Shown here piece by piece: positions 1 through 8,647 of a DNA stretch of 34,508 nucleotides; the first letter of the stretch is position 1, and every line of letters begins with the position of its first letter. The position numbers were made by a program, and so were the translations under genes. Source of the stretch: Fibrobacter sp. (GTDB lineage: Bacteria > Fibrobacterota > Fibrobacteria > Fibrobacterales > Fibrobacteraceae); assembly GCA_017503015.1 (NCBI GenBank), contig JAFVTX010000018.1:1-34508 (forward strand). The letters run 5' to 3'. The notes beneath the pieces are model-generated. The model ran no database searches. It had not been told where the DNA came from and worked only from the letters and a program-made list of their open reading frames with translations.

Positions 1-1441
<1,441 letters not shown>

Positions 1442-1483
1442 AAGGATTTGTAATGGAGTTCACTTCGATGAAAGGACGTAAAG

Positions 1484-2128
1484 ATGATTCAATGCCTAAA
1501 TTGCAGAGGTTGCCCTAGAATTGGACCATTATCATTGACGGGTGCTTGGCAAAATTGGGGTGATGAATACAACAAAATAGTTAATGAATTTGATTCAATT
1601 AAATTGTTGATTGTTGGAGAGTCTCCTTATGAAGAACGAGCCACAGGAATAGCATTCTGCAAACCGACATGGTTTGAATTATTGGACAACAAATATTCTG
1701 CATAACCTCTTTTTTGCAGCTTAGGAATAAAATTAGGAAATGCAGCGTATGATGTCGAGCAATATCCTTCGCCTGATAAATTCTTCATTAAACTTGCGCA
1801 AAATTATGGCGTAGTATTTGTAAATGCGTGTAATGCTCAAAAACATCGAAACGAAATTTCAAAAACATGGCTAAGTAAAGCCAATTACTCGATTTTGTGT
1901 GGATGCAAAGCTCAAAAATTATCATCGGCTGATGCAACTCATTTTCATGTCATTCATCCATCTTCATACAATGAAAATGTAAATCGAACTGAATGGGAAA
2001 ATGCATGGGGGCATCATGAATCTCTTCTGAATGTGATTAAAAGTAAAAACTCAAATGCAGAAGAAGAAATTCGTGGATTGGTTGGTTTAATCAATGCGGG
2101 CTTGTGTAGTGAGGAGCTTACGCGTTAG
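1484..2128 (+). pseudogene. Uracil-DNA glycosylase superfamily-like gene interrupted by one in-frame TAA
   Basis: Two open stretches (1484-1705 and 1706-2128) share one frame and are separated only by TAA at 1703-1705. Read through, they give a ~214-residue protein. Near the N-terminus is a CxxCxxC cluster (C4, C7, C10), then LLIVGESPYEE, which resembles the UDG water-activating motif (GQDPYH or GEAPGE). After the stop come VVFVNACNAQKH, ILCGCKAQK (like the UDG WGxxAQ strand) and HVIHPSSYNEN (like the UDG HPS loop). All superfamily landmarks are in the expected order, so the call is a UDG-like fold of unknown subtype. AAAGGA just upstream of 1484 can serve as ribosome-binding site. A single base change, for example CAA to TAA, would explain the break; sequencing error or readthrough are the alternatives. 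The gene is A+T-rich compared with most of the window. Confidence 0.6.
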
Positions 2129-2215
2129 GGATAGTGACCCCTTGGGGCCGAGACTACAGGCTCGGTGAGCGAAGCGAGTATAGCCCGACCCCGTAGGGGG
2201 AACGCCCATAAACAA
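2129..2215. repeat. Structured G+C-rich intergenic segment, probable repeat family
   Basis: Between the UDG-like gene and the terminator lies a G+C-rich stretch with short self-complementary parts: a CCGAG/CTCGG stem at about 2142-2159, a GCGAAGCGAGTATAGCCCGA segment, and CCCC/GGGG pairs on both sides. It has no open reading frame. The segment GGTCGGGCTA (as read on the minus strand here) also occurs at 29074-29083, in the lemA/htpX gap, which suggests a shared dispersed element. Confidence 0.35.
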
Positions 2216-2221
2216 AGAAGA

Positions 2222-2250
2222 ACCTCGGTTCATCACCGAGGCTTTCTTTA
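2222..2250. terminator. Bidirectional intrinsic terminator between convergent genes
   Basis: A 7-bp perfect stem, CCTCGGT (2223-2229) and ACCGAGG (2235-2241), has a 5-base loop. It is flanked by AAGAAGAA on the left and CTTTCTTT on the right, so either transcript ends in a U-rich tract. It separates the plus-strand UDG-like gene from the minus-strand acyl-CoA dehydrogenase gene. Confidence 0.7.
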
Positions 2251-2255
2251 AAGGG

Positions 2256-2282
2256 AGATCCCCGGTCAAGCCGGGGATGACA
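2256..2282 (-). repeat. REP-like palindrome, copy A
   Basis: Ten bases beyond the acyl-CoA dehydrogenase stop lies GATCCCCGG-TCAAG-CCGGGGAT followed by GACA. It is a long G+C-rich hairpin of the same family as the copies at 7985, 24362 and 32165. Its outer sequence (TGTCATCCCC ... GGGGATCTCC) is shared by all copies, while the inner stem bases vary in pairs. Confidence 0.7.
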
Positions 2283-2292
2283 TCCTGCGGGC

Positions 2293-4005
2293 TTAAGCCT
2301 TCCTGTAGCTCTCCATCGCTTCCACATTTACGCTCTTCACGAAGTTGTAGTGCTTGGCGACTTCGGCTTCGGCGAGGTTCAGGTACACCTTCATGCTCTT
2401 TTCGAACAGTTCGGGTGCCTTGGTGGCGTCGCGGAGCATGAGCTGGCTCATCACGCAGTTGGCGGCGAGTTCGTACAAGTGACGGCTGCAGAGGTCGGTG
2501 AACTCGTTGTTGTTCGCGGCCTTCACGACTTCGATTGCCTCGTTGAACTTCGCGTCCATGGCCTTCGCGCGGGCCTTGAGGCTCTCGTATTCGGCGGCCA
2601 CTTCGCCCGCTTCCAGTTCCTCGAGCATCTGGCTGTAGGTGCCGGTGGTGATGTGCGGGAGGGCGGCAACCGTCTGCAGCTGCGTCGTGCCTTCGTAAAT
2701 GGAGGTGATGCGTGCATCGCGGTAGAGGCGCTGGCAAGCGTATTCGAGCATGTAGCCGGAACCGCCGTGAACCTGGATGCTGTCGTAGGCGTTCAGGTTG
2801 GCGTATTCGGAGTTCATACCCTTGGCGAGCGGCGTGCAAGCGGAGGCGAGCTTCTGGTAGAGCTTGAGTTCCGCCTTCTCCTCGTCAGTGAGCTTGCGGG
2901 TGCGCTCGATGTCCTCGAGGCCCTTGTAGATGTCCACGTAGCGGGCTGTCTGGTACAGGAGTGCGCGGCCTGCGTCGAGGCGTGCCTTGATGTTCGAAAT
3001 CATTTCATAGACGGCGGGGAAGTTCACGATGGCCTGGCCGAACTGCTTGCGGTCCTTGGCGTAGGCGAGAGCTTCGTTGTAGGCCATCTGGCTGATGCCC
3101 ACGGACTGTGCGGCAATGCCGAGACGTGCACCGTTCATGAGAGCCATCACGTACTTGATGAGGCCGAACTTGCGGCGGCCACAGAGTTCCGCCTTCGCGT
3201 TCTTATAGACAAGTTCGCAGGTCGGGCTTCCGTGGATGCCGAACTTGTTTTCGATGCGGCGAACGTTCACGCCGCCGTCGCGCTTGTCGTAAATGAACAT
3301 GGAAAGGCCGCGGCCGTCGTGGGTGCCTTCTTCGGAGCGGGCGAGCACCAGGTGGATGTCGCTGTCGCCGTTGGTGATGAAGCGCTTCACGCCGTTAAGG
3401 TACCAGCACTTGTCTTCTTCGCTGTAGGTAGCCTTGAGCATCACGCGCTGCAGGTCGGAACCGGCATCGGGTTCGGTCAGGTCCATGGACATCGTCTCGC
3501 CGGCGCACACGCGCGGGATAAAGCGGGAACGCTGGTCTTCGTCGCCGAATTCATACAAGGTCTCGATGCAGTCCTGCAGGGACCAGATGTTCTCGAAACC
3601 GGCGTCTGCAGAGGCGATCATTTCGTTGATGGCCGTGTAGGCGGTAATCGGGAAGTTGAGGCCGCCGAAGCGGCGCGGCATCGTGACACCGTTGAGGCCA
3701 GCCTTGCGGGTGGCTTCCAGGTTCTCGTAGGTCTTGCTTGCGTAACGCACGCGGCCGTCTTCGCAGTGGGGGCCTTCGGCGTCCACGTCTTCGGAGTTCG
3801 GGAAGATGGTGTTCGCGGTGATGTCGCCAGCGACTTCGAGCACGCGGTTGTAGCTGTCTATCGCGTCGGCGTAGTCTTCCGGCGCGTAGTCAAAGCTGTC
3901 CTTGTCGGCGTAGCCGTTTTCCTTGAGCTCCACGATGCGCTGCATCAGGGGAGAACTTTCAAGGTTGAACTTAATCTCTGGATGGTCTGTGTAAAAATTC
4001 GCCAT
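2293..4005 (-). CDS. Acyl-CoA dehydrogenase family protein (570 aa, long form)
   Basis: This flavoenzyme oxidises an acyl-CoA to the enoyl-CoA and passes electrons to ETF. Visible landmarks are MDLTEPDAGSD (residues 174-184, flavin and substrate contact), KRFITNG (207-213), RKQFGQ (319-324), QVHGGSGYMLEY (411-422) and SIYEGTTQLQ (435-444), whose Glu438 is in the position of the catalytic base of medium-chain acyl-CoA dehydrogenase. At 570 residues it is longer than the classical ~380-residue enzymes, with an N-terminal extension and a ~130-residue C-terminal helical extension as in the ~590-residue group. The start at 4005 is preceded by GGGAAAGG at good spacing. It lies downstream of etfB-etfA on the same strand, so its electron acceptor is very likely that ETF. 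The substrate cannot be read from the sequence. The gap to etfA contains an inverted-repeat element. Confidence 0.9.
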   Translation of the reverse strand: MANFYTDHPEIKFNLESSPLMQRIVELKENGYADKDSFDYAPEDYADAIDSYNRVLEVAGDITANTIFPNSEDVDAEGPHCEDGRVRYASKTYENLEATRKAGLNGVTMPRRFGGLNFPITAYTAINEMIASADAGFENIWSLQDCIETLYEFGDEDQRSRFIPRVCAGETMSMDLTEPDAGSDLQRVMLKATYSEEDKCWYLNGVKRFITNGDSDIHLVLARSEEGTHDGRGLSMFIYDKRDGGVNVRRIENKFGIHGSPTCELVYKNAKAELCGRRKFGLIKYVMALMNGARLGIAAQSVGISQMAYNEALAYAKDRKQFGQAIVNFPAVYEMISNIKARLDAGRALLYQTARYVDIYKGLEDIERTRKLTDEEKAELKLYQKLASACTPLAKGMNSEYANLNAYDSIQVHGGSGYMLEYACQRLYRDARITSIYEGTTQLQTVAALPHITTGTYSQMLEELEAGEVAAEYESLKARAKAMDAKFNEAIEVVKAANNNEFTDLCSRHLYELAANCVMSQLMLRDATKAPELFEKSMKVYLNLAEAEVAKHYNFVKSVNVEAMESYRKA

Positions 4006-4017
4006 AATGCCTTTCCC

Positions 4018-4175
4018 GGTAATCTCTAATAATCATTTTCAAAAATTTGGCTGCGACACTTCGTGCAAGTTCGTCTCTCGACTTGGTAAAGACTTCCAGT
4101 ATTCACCAAGTCTCGTTCCTGCTTGCGCTCGGTCTCGCTCAAATTTTCTTTATCAAAGCATTTTTAGAGATTACC
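4018..4175. repeat. 158-bp element bounded by perfect 12-bp terminal inverted repeats
   Basis: GGTAATCTCTAA (4018-4029) and TTAGAGATTACC (4164-4175) are exact reverse complements and form the outer ends. Between them the arms continue as an imperfect inverted repeat: AAATTTGG.. near 4042 against ..CAAATTTT near 4145, and an inner stem GACTTGGT/ACCAAGTC around 4080-4112. No coding potential is seen. It fills almost the whole gap between etfA and the acyl-CoA dehydrogenase, ending just before the etfA stop codon. It may be a MITE-like mobile element or a large structured leader or attenuator. No obvious target-site duplication is visible. Confidence 0.6.
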
Positions 4176-5201
4176 TTACTTGTTGTTTGCCTTGTAATAC
4201 TTGATCATCTTCGGGATGACCTCTTCGACGGTGCCGTTGATCACGTAGTCAGCGATAGCGTTGATCGGGGCGTCGGGGTCGGAGTTCACGGAGATGATGA
4301 TTCCTGAATCCTGCATGCCGGCGAGGTGCTGAATCTGGCCGGAAATACCGCAGGCGATATAGACCTTCGGGCGTACGGTCACGCCGGTCTGGCCAATCTG
4401 GCGGTCATGATCGGCAAAGCCCGCGTCGATAGCGGCACGGCTTGCGCCCACTTCGGCGTGGAGTTCCTTCGCCAGTTCGAACAGCATGTCGAAGTTTTCC
4501 TTGGAGCCCATGCCGTAACCACCGGCCACCACGATGGGTGCGCCCTTGAGGTTGTGCTTGGCCTTTTCCACATGGCGTTCCAGCACCTTGACCACGTATT
4601 CCGTTTCCGGCACGTACTTGGCCACATCGTGCTTGATGACTTCGCCCTTGTAGTTCGAGTCCACGATTTCCTTCTTCATCACGCCTTCGCGCACCGTCGC
4701 CATCTGCGGGCGGTGTTCCGGGTTCACGATGGTAGCAACGATGTTGCCGCCGAACGCCGGGCGAATCTGGCAGAGCTGGTTTTCGTAGAACTTCTTCACG
4801 CCGCCGATGCTCATTTCGAAGCTGTCGATTTCGAGTTCGGTACAGTCGGCGGTAAGGCCGCTGTGCATGGCGCTGGAAATGCGCGGGCCGAGGTCACGGC
4901 CAATCACCGTTGCTCCCAGCAAGCAAATCTGCGGCTGCTCTTCCTTGAAGAGGTTCACCACGAGAGAAGCGTGCGGGTTGGTGGTGTAGGGGAAGAGCCC
5001 TTCGGCATCAAACACATGGACCTTGTCCACACCGTAGGGGAACACCTGCTTTTCGATTCCGTCGAGTCCCTTGCCTGCGCAGATGCATTCGAGCTGAACG
5101 CCGAGCGTGTTGGCGAGCTTGCGGCCCTTGGACAAAAGTTCGAGGGAAACATCGACAACGGTCGTGCCCTCAATTTCGCAATATACAAATACGTTATTCA
5201 T
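4176..5201 (-). CDS. etfA: Electron transfer flavoprotein, alpha subunit
   Basis: EtfA binds FAD and, with EtfB, carries electrons from acyl-CoA dehydrogenases. The 341-residue product has the N-terminal alpha/beta domain (MNNVFVYCEIEGTTVVDVSLELLSKGRKLA...) and the diagnostic C-terminal FAD-binding block VYIACGISGQIQHLAGM, then SVNSDPDAPINAIADYVI, about 60 residues from the end. Length is normal for the family. The ATG at 5201 lies 3 bp after the etfB stop, so the two are co-transcribed and probably translationally coupled; no clear Shine-Dalgarno is seen. The acyl-CoA dehydrogenase follows after a 170-bp gap. Confidence 0.95.
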   Translation of the reverse strand: MNNVFVYCEIEGTTVVDVSLELLSKGRKLANTLGVQLECICAGKGLDGIEKQVFPYGVDKVHVFDAEGLFPYTTNPHASLVVNLFKEEQPQICLLGATVIGRDLGPRISSAMHSGLTADCTELEIDSFEMSIGGVKKFYENQLCQIRPAFGGNIVATIVNPEHRPQMATVREGVMKKEIVDSNYKGEVIKHDVAKYVPETEYVVKVLERHVEKAKHNLKGAPIVVAGGYGMGSKENFDMLFELAKELHAEVGASRAAIDAGFADHDRQIGQTGVTVRPKVYIACGISGQIQHLAGMQDSGIIISVNSDPDAPINAIADYVINGTVEEVIPKMIKYYKANNK

Positions 5202-5204
5202 AGG

Positions 5205-6086
5205 CTAGCCAATAATCTTCCCGTCTAAAAGTTCCTTGATAAGTCCTTCGACGTCGGCGTCGCTTGCGGTGAGCGTGCGGCTTTCCTTCGCCTTGAACAC
5301 GATGTTCTTGACAGCCTTCACGTTCGTCGGCGAACCGGCCTTACCGATCTGGGCAGGGTCTGCGTCGATGTCGGCGGCACCCCACTGCGGAATGTTCAGG
5401 TAGGGCTTCTTCGCGATGAGGGCTTCGTACTTTTCGGCATCTTCCGGCTTGCGTTCGGCAACCACCGTAGCGTTCTTGAACTTCATGAGGCGCTTTGCGT
5501 TGCGCGGACGGCACGGGGCCGCACTTCCGTTCACGGTCACGACCAGCGGGAGCGGTGCTTCCACCGTTTCCACGCCACCGTCGATGTGGCGGCGGATCAC
5601 GACCTTACGGGCCTTTTCGTCGAGGGAGAGAATTTCTTCGGCGTAGGTCACCTGGGTGAGGCCGAGCTTTTCTGCAATCTGCGGACCGACCTGTGCGGTA
5701 TCGCCGTCGATAGCCTGGCGGCCACCGAGGATAATGTCGTAGTCGCCAATCTTCTTGACGGCCTGGGCGAGTGTGTAGCTCGTAGCGAGAGTGTCAGCAC
5801 CACCGAGCGGGCGGTCCGTCACCACGAAACCTTCGTCGGCGCCGCGGTACAGAGCTTCGCGGACGACTTCGGCAGACTTCGGGAGACCCATGGTCAACAC
5901 AGAGATGGTGGAACCCGGGAACTGGTCCTTCAAACGAAGGGCTTGCTCCAGGGCGTTCAGGTCTTCGGGGTTGAAGACCGCGGGCAATGCGGCACGATTG
6001 ATGGTTCCCTGCTCCGTCATGGCATCGGGGCCCACGTTTCGTGTATCAGGTACTTGCTTAGCAAGCACAACGATTTTAAGACTCAT
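5205..6086 (-). CDS. etfB: Electron transfer flavoprotein, beta subunit
   Basis: The 293-residue product begins MSLKIVVLAKQVPDT, the standard EtfB start, so I use ATG at 6086 rather than the upstream in-frame ATG at 6134. Family landmarks include NPEDLNALEQALRLKD, REALYRGADEGFVVTDRP, DIILGGRQAIDGDTAQVGPQ and PCRPRNAKRLMKFKNA. EtfB partners EtfA in the ETF heterodimer and carries the nucleotide-binding site for AMP or, in bifurcating ETFs, a second FAD; which applies here cannot be judged. First gene of the etfB-etfA-acd unit. The leader is A-rich (ACAAAAAACAAAT) without a Shine-Dalgarno, as is common in Bacteroidetes-type bacteria. Confidence 0.95.
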   Translation of the reverse strand: MSLKIVVLAKQVPDTRNVGPDAMTEQGTINRAALPAVFNPEDLNALEQALRLKDQFPGSTISVLTMGLPKSAEVVREALYRGADEGFVVTDRPLGGADTLATSYTLAQAVKKIGDYDIILGGRQAIDGDTAQVGPQIAEKLGLTQVTYAEEILSLDEKARKVVIRRHIDGGVETVEAPLPLVVTVNGSAAPCRPRNAKRLMKFKNATVVAERKPEDAEKYEALIAKKPYLNIPQWGAADIDADPAQIGKAGSPTNVKAVKNIVFKAKESRTLTASDADVEGLIKELLDGKIIG

Positions 6087-6365
6087 ATTTGTTTTTTGTT
6101 TATGGTTTAGATGTTTGCTCTGTACAAGATACATTTATTTGATGGTGTGGCTACCGGGCAAAGCCTATATTTACCTTGCATGTGTCTTATCTCTTTTTCT
6201 GAGCGGAACACCGGTAATCTCTACTGAGTGGATGTAAGAATCACGTAGCATTTTTGACAAGAACGCCGGCGCAACACCCGTTTTTGCTCAGGGGAGGTCG
6301 CCGGACAAAAGCTTAAGCAGAAATTGGGCTATATTTAGTGCAAGTTATTCTCGAATGGAGAAACG
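6087..6365. other. Divergent intergenic region between etfB and a lipoprotein gene
   Basis: This 279-bp gap holds the promoters for two divergent genes. A TATATTT box at 6330-6336 lies 29 bases before the lipoprotein ATG. The sequence CCGGTAATCTCTA at 6211-6223 is identical over 13 bases to the left end of the 158-bp element (4016-4028). No open frame with support is present. A TTGACA at 6254 has no matching -10 box. Confidence 0.5.
6330..6336 (+). promoter_or_regulatory. TAnnTTT promoter box for the 6366 lipoprotein gene
   Basis: TATATTT sits 29 bases upstream of the ATG, the same arrangement as for several other genes in the window. No good -35 match is seen. Confidence 0.4.
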
Positions 6366-7199
6366 ATGAACATATTGCGTGGATTTTGTGTTACGGCGCT
6401 CACCTGTTGCGCGCTTGCATTTTTGGCGTGTTCCGGCAACGAAAGTGCTGGCAAGACGGCCGAAAACCAGCCGATAGGCAACCTTTCCGAAAAACTTGTT
6501 GGCAAGTGGATCCATGCCGAAACCGATGGTGCTCCCGTGCTCACCAACCAGAAGTCCGTGAGAACCTTTGCCCTTGAAGATTCTGTCATGAAGGTTTACA
6601 ACAGCATGGCCCTGAACGATGTGGGTGCATGGTGGGAACACAAAAAGAACATGGATATCGCCATAGACGGCAACCGGATAATCCTGAAGGCGAAATACGA
6701 CAACGGCAAGTCTGTCACTACCGAAATGATGGTGACCGCTATTACCGACAAGGACATGCGCTTTGACGCCAAGACCACCTTGTTCAATGACGGCGAAGCT
6801 TATGCAGAAATTGCCCCGCGGCACGAACGGTTTGTTCGGATAGAAAAGGATTATAGCCAGGAAATACTTGGTGTTTGGGAAGGCCATGTCACCAGTGAGC
6901 AATCCGCCTACGACGACCACAAACAGCATCGCTGGGAATACAGGGACGATGGTACCTATTCTTATATGGGTCTAACTGGAGATGGCGAGTGGGAAGACGA
7001 TGTCAATTCCAAGGGAGATTACTTTGTGGATGGCAACTTACTCTGCACCCGCTGGAAAAATGTGGGAGACAGTACGGAACACCGTGAATGGTGGGAAATT
7101 GAATCTATTGAAAACGACGTGATGAACTGGACCGCTCTCCGCAAAAGCGAAAATGATTCCCTTTATACGGCAACCTTCAGCATGCACCGCGTCCAATAG
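6366..7199 (+). CDS. Predicted lipoprotein with two lipocalin-like repeats
   Basis: The 277-residue product starts with a lipoprotein signal, MNILRGFCVTALTCCALAFLAC, giving lipid attachment at Cys22. The mature part seems to hold two similar modules. Each starts with a 'LVGKWIH' (about 44-50) or 'ILGVWEGHV' type strand, as in lipocalin-like beta-barrel domains, and each ends in a 'MRFDAKTT' or 'MNWTALRK' type strand. GGAG at 6357-6360 gives a ribosome-binding site. It is divergent from etfB and not clearly in an operon with pyrH, 72 bp downstream. Ligand and role are unknown. Confidence 0.75.
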   Translation: MNILRGFCVTALTCCALAFLACSGNESAGKTAENQPIGNLSEKLVGKWIHAETDGAPVLTNQKSVRTFALEDSVMKVYNSMALNDVGAWWEHKKNMDIAIDGNRIILKAKYDNGKSVTTEMMVTAITDKDMRFDAKTTLFNDGEAYAEIAPRHERFVRIEKDYSQEILGVWEGHVTSEQSAYDDHKQHRWEYRDDGTYSYMGLTGDGEWEDDVNSKGDYFVDGNLLCTRWKNVGDSTEHREWWEIESIENDVMNWTALRKSENDSLYTATFSMHRVQ

Positions 7200-7237
7200 T
7201 TGACACTTCTTGTAACCAGCAACTCTAATACATACAA

Positions 7238-7271
7238 CCTAACCCCTAGATCCTAACCCCTAACCCCTATT
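7238..7271 (+). repeat. Heptanucleotide repeat (CCTAACC-type) directly before pyrH
   Basis: CCTAACC-CCTAGAT-CCTAACC-CCTAACC-CCTATT runs with a 7-base period up to the ATG at 7272. It replaces a normal ribosome-binding site: no purine-rich Shine-Dalgarno is present. It resembles the 7-base-period runs at 8076 and 20451, though the unit sequence differs. Confidence 0.7.
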
Positions 7272-7976
7272 ATGAAATTCAAACGCATTCTTCTCAAACT
7301 CAGTGGCGAAGCCCTCGCAGGCGAAAAGGGCCACGGTATCGATAACCAGATTCTCTCCGACATGGCAGAGGAAATTGCCTCCATCGTCAAGCAGGGCGTG
7401 CAGGTTGCCCTCGTGATTGGCGGCGGTAACCTCGTCCGCGGCATTTCCGCATCTGCTGGCGGCATGAACCGCGCCCAGGGCGATGCCATGGGCATGCTCG
7501 GCACCGTGATGAACGGCCTCGCCATGCAAGATGCTTTGGACAAGCAGGGAATCGACTCCGTAGTGATGTCCGCTATCCGCATGGAACCGGTCTGCGAATT
7601 CTTCGACCGCCGCAAGGCACTCAAACTCCTCTCCGCGGGCTCCGTCGTCATTTTCTCCGCCGGTACGGGCAACCCGTTCTTCACCACAGACAGCTGCGCC
7701 GCTCTCCGTGCCATCGAGAGCGAGTGCGATGTCATCATGAAGGCCACCAAGGTGGACGGCATCTACACCGCAGACCCGGTGAAGGACCCGACCGCGACCC
7801 GCTTCGACGACATCAGCTACAAGGAAGTCATTTCCCGCGGACTCAAGGTCATGGATACCGCAGCGGTCGCCCTCTGCATGGAAAACAACATGCCCATCTT
7901 CGTGTTCAAGATGGAAAAGGGCAATTTGACCCGTGCCGCCATTAATGGCGACCTCGGCACCCTGGTCCACTGCTAA
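7272..7976 (+). CDS. pyrH: Uridylate kinase (UMP kinase)
   Basis: PyrH phosphorylates UMP to UDP in pyrimidine nucleotide synthesis. The 234-residue protein is of normal length and shows the amino-acid-kinase fold signatures: [11 protein letters not shown] (5-15), [10 protein letters not shown] (48-57), [13 protein letters not shown] (128-140), and [17 protein letters not shown] (157-173). It opens the conserved pyrH-frr-uppS-cdsA-dxr-rseP block. The start at 7272 follows a heptamer repeat rather than a Shine-Dalgarno. Downstream a REP-like hairpin (7985-8010) may end or attenuate the transcript before frr. Confidence 0.97.
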   Translation: MKFKRILLKLSGEALAGEKGHGIDNQILSDMAEEIASIVKQGVQVALVIGGGNLVRGISASAGGMNRAQGDAMGMLGTVMNGLAMQDALDKQGIDSVVMSAIRMEPVCEFFDRRKALKLLSAGSVVIFSAGTGNPFFTTDSCAALRAIESECDVIMKATKVDGIYTADPVKDPTATRFDDISYKEVISRGLKVMDTAAVALCMENNMPIFVFKMEKGNLTRAAINGDLGTLVHC

Positions 7977-7984
7977 CCCTCTTC

Positions 7985-8010
7985 GTCATCCCCGGCTTGA
8001 CCGGGGATCT
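7985..8010 (+). repeat. REP-like palindrome, copy B, after pyrH
   Basis: GTCATCCCCGG-CTTGA-CCGGGGATCT forms an 8-bp or longer G+C stem and is followed by TT. It lies 8 bases past the pyrH stop in the same orientation, relative to the upstream gene, as copy A after the acyl-CoA dehydrogenase. It could act as a terminator, although the T-run is short. Confidence 0.7.
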
Positions 8011-8075
8011 TTACGCGGTACTTTCTAGAGATTTTTACTTATATTTAATTTCAGAACGAAACATTAACCTTTTAC

Positions 8076-8101
8076 CTAGTAACTAGTAACTGATAACTAC
8101 T
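8076..8101 (+). repeat. Heptanucleotide repeat (CTAGTAA-type) directly before frr
   Basis: CTAGTAA-CTAGTAA-CTGATAA-CTACT runs with a 7-base period into the frr ATG at 8102. As before pyrH, it occupies the place of the ribosome-binding site. Confidence 0.7.
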
Positions 8102-8635
8102 ATGGCAGACTACACCGAAAAAATGGACAAGGCCATCGAGGCCACCGAACGAGAATTTTCCAAGATCCGCGCAGGCCAGGCTAGCCCCGCGATTCTGAAC
8201 GATGTGCGCATTGACTACTATGGCACGCCCACCCCGATTTCTCAGGTGGCAAAGATTTCCGTGCCCGAACCCCGCATGCTGCTGGTGACCCCTTGGGAAA
8301 AGCAGCTGGTCGATACCATCGACAAGGCGATCCTCGCCGCAAACATCGGCGTGACCCCCATGAAGGATGGCAACTGCATCCGCGTGACGCTCCCCATCCT
8401 TACCTCTGAACGCCGTCAGGAACTGGCCAAGGTGGCCCGCAAGCACGCCGAAGAAGGCCGTGTGGCTATCCGCAACATCCGTCGCGACGCCAACGATGCC
8501 ATCAAGAAGAACAAGGACCTGCCCGAAGACGAAGTCAAGAAGCAGCAGGACGAAATCCAGAAGGCCACAGACAAGTATATCGCAAAGATTGACGCTCTCC
8601 TTGCCGAAAAGGAAGCGGACCTCCTGAAGGTGTAG
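8102..8635 (+). CDS. frr: Ribosome recycling factor
   Basis: RRF splits post-termination ribosomes together with EF-G. The 177-residue product has the classic layout: helix 1 (EKMDKAIEATEREFSKIRAG), the DVRIDYYGTPTPISQVAKIS strand block, WEKQLVDTIDKAI, and helices with RRQELAKVARKHAEEGRVAI and RRDANDAIKKNK. Length is slightly below the usual ~185. ATG at 8102 is chosen because MADYTEKM matches family starts; it follows a heptamer repeat. A TATATTT box at 8040-8046 upstream suggests frr may also have its own promoter, separate from pyrH. Confidence 0.97.
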   Translation: MADYTEKMDKAIEATEREFSKIRAGQASPAILNDVRIDYYGTPTPISQVAKISVPEPRMLLVTPWEKQLVDTIDKAILAANIGVTPMKDGNCIRVTLPILTSERRQELAKVARKHAEEGRVAIRNIRRDANDAIKKNKDLPEDEVKKQQDEIQKATDKYIAKIDALLAEKEADLLKV

Positions 8636-8647
8636 TCCGGAGCGGCA

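Noticed and set aside
2350-4029. 559-residue open frame antisense to the acyl-CoA dehydrogenase
   Set aside because: It mirrors the codon pattern of the real gene, its translation is His/Val/Ala-rich without a family motif, and the opposite frame has a full set of catalytic landmarks.
4018-4175. The inverted-repeat gap considered as a known riboswitch
   Set aside because: No conserved riboswitch core was recognised and the symmetric 12-bp ends fit a repeat element better.
6254-6259. TTGACA considered as the -35 box of the lipoprotein gene
   Set aside because: No -10-like sequence lies 16-19 bases downstream, and the TATATTT box is over 70 bases away.
7238-7271. Telomere-like CCTAACC repeats considered as a replicon end
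   Set aside because: Only a few degenerate units, placed inside a conserved gene block directly before pyrH.
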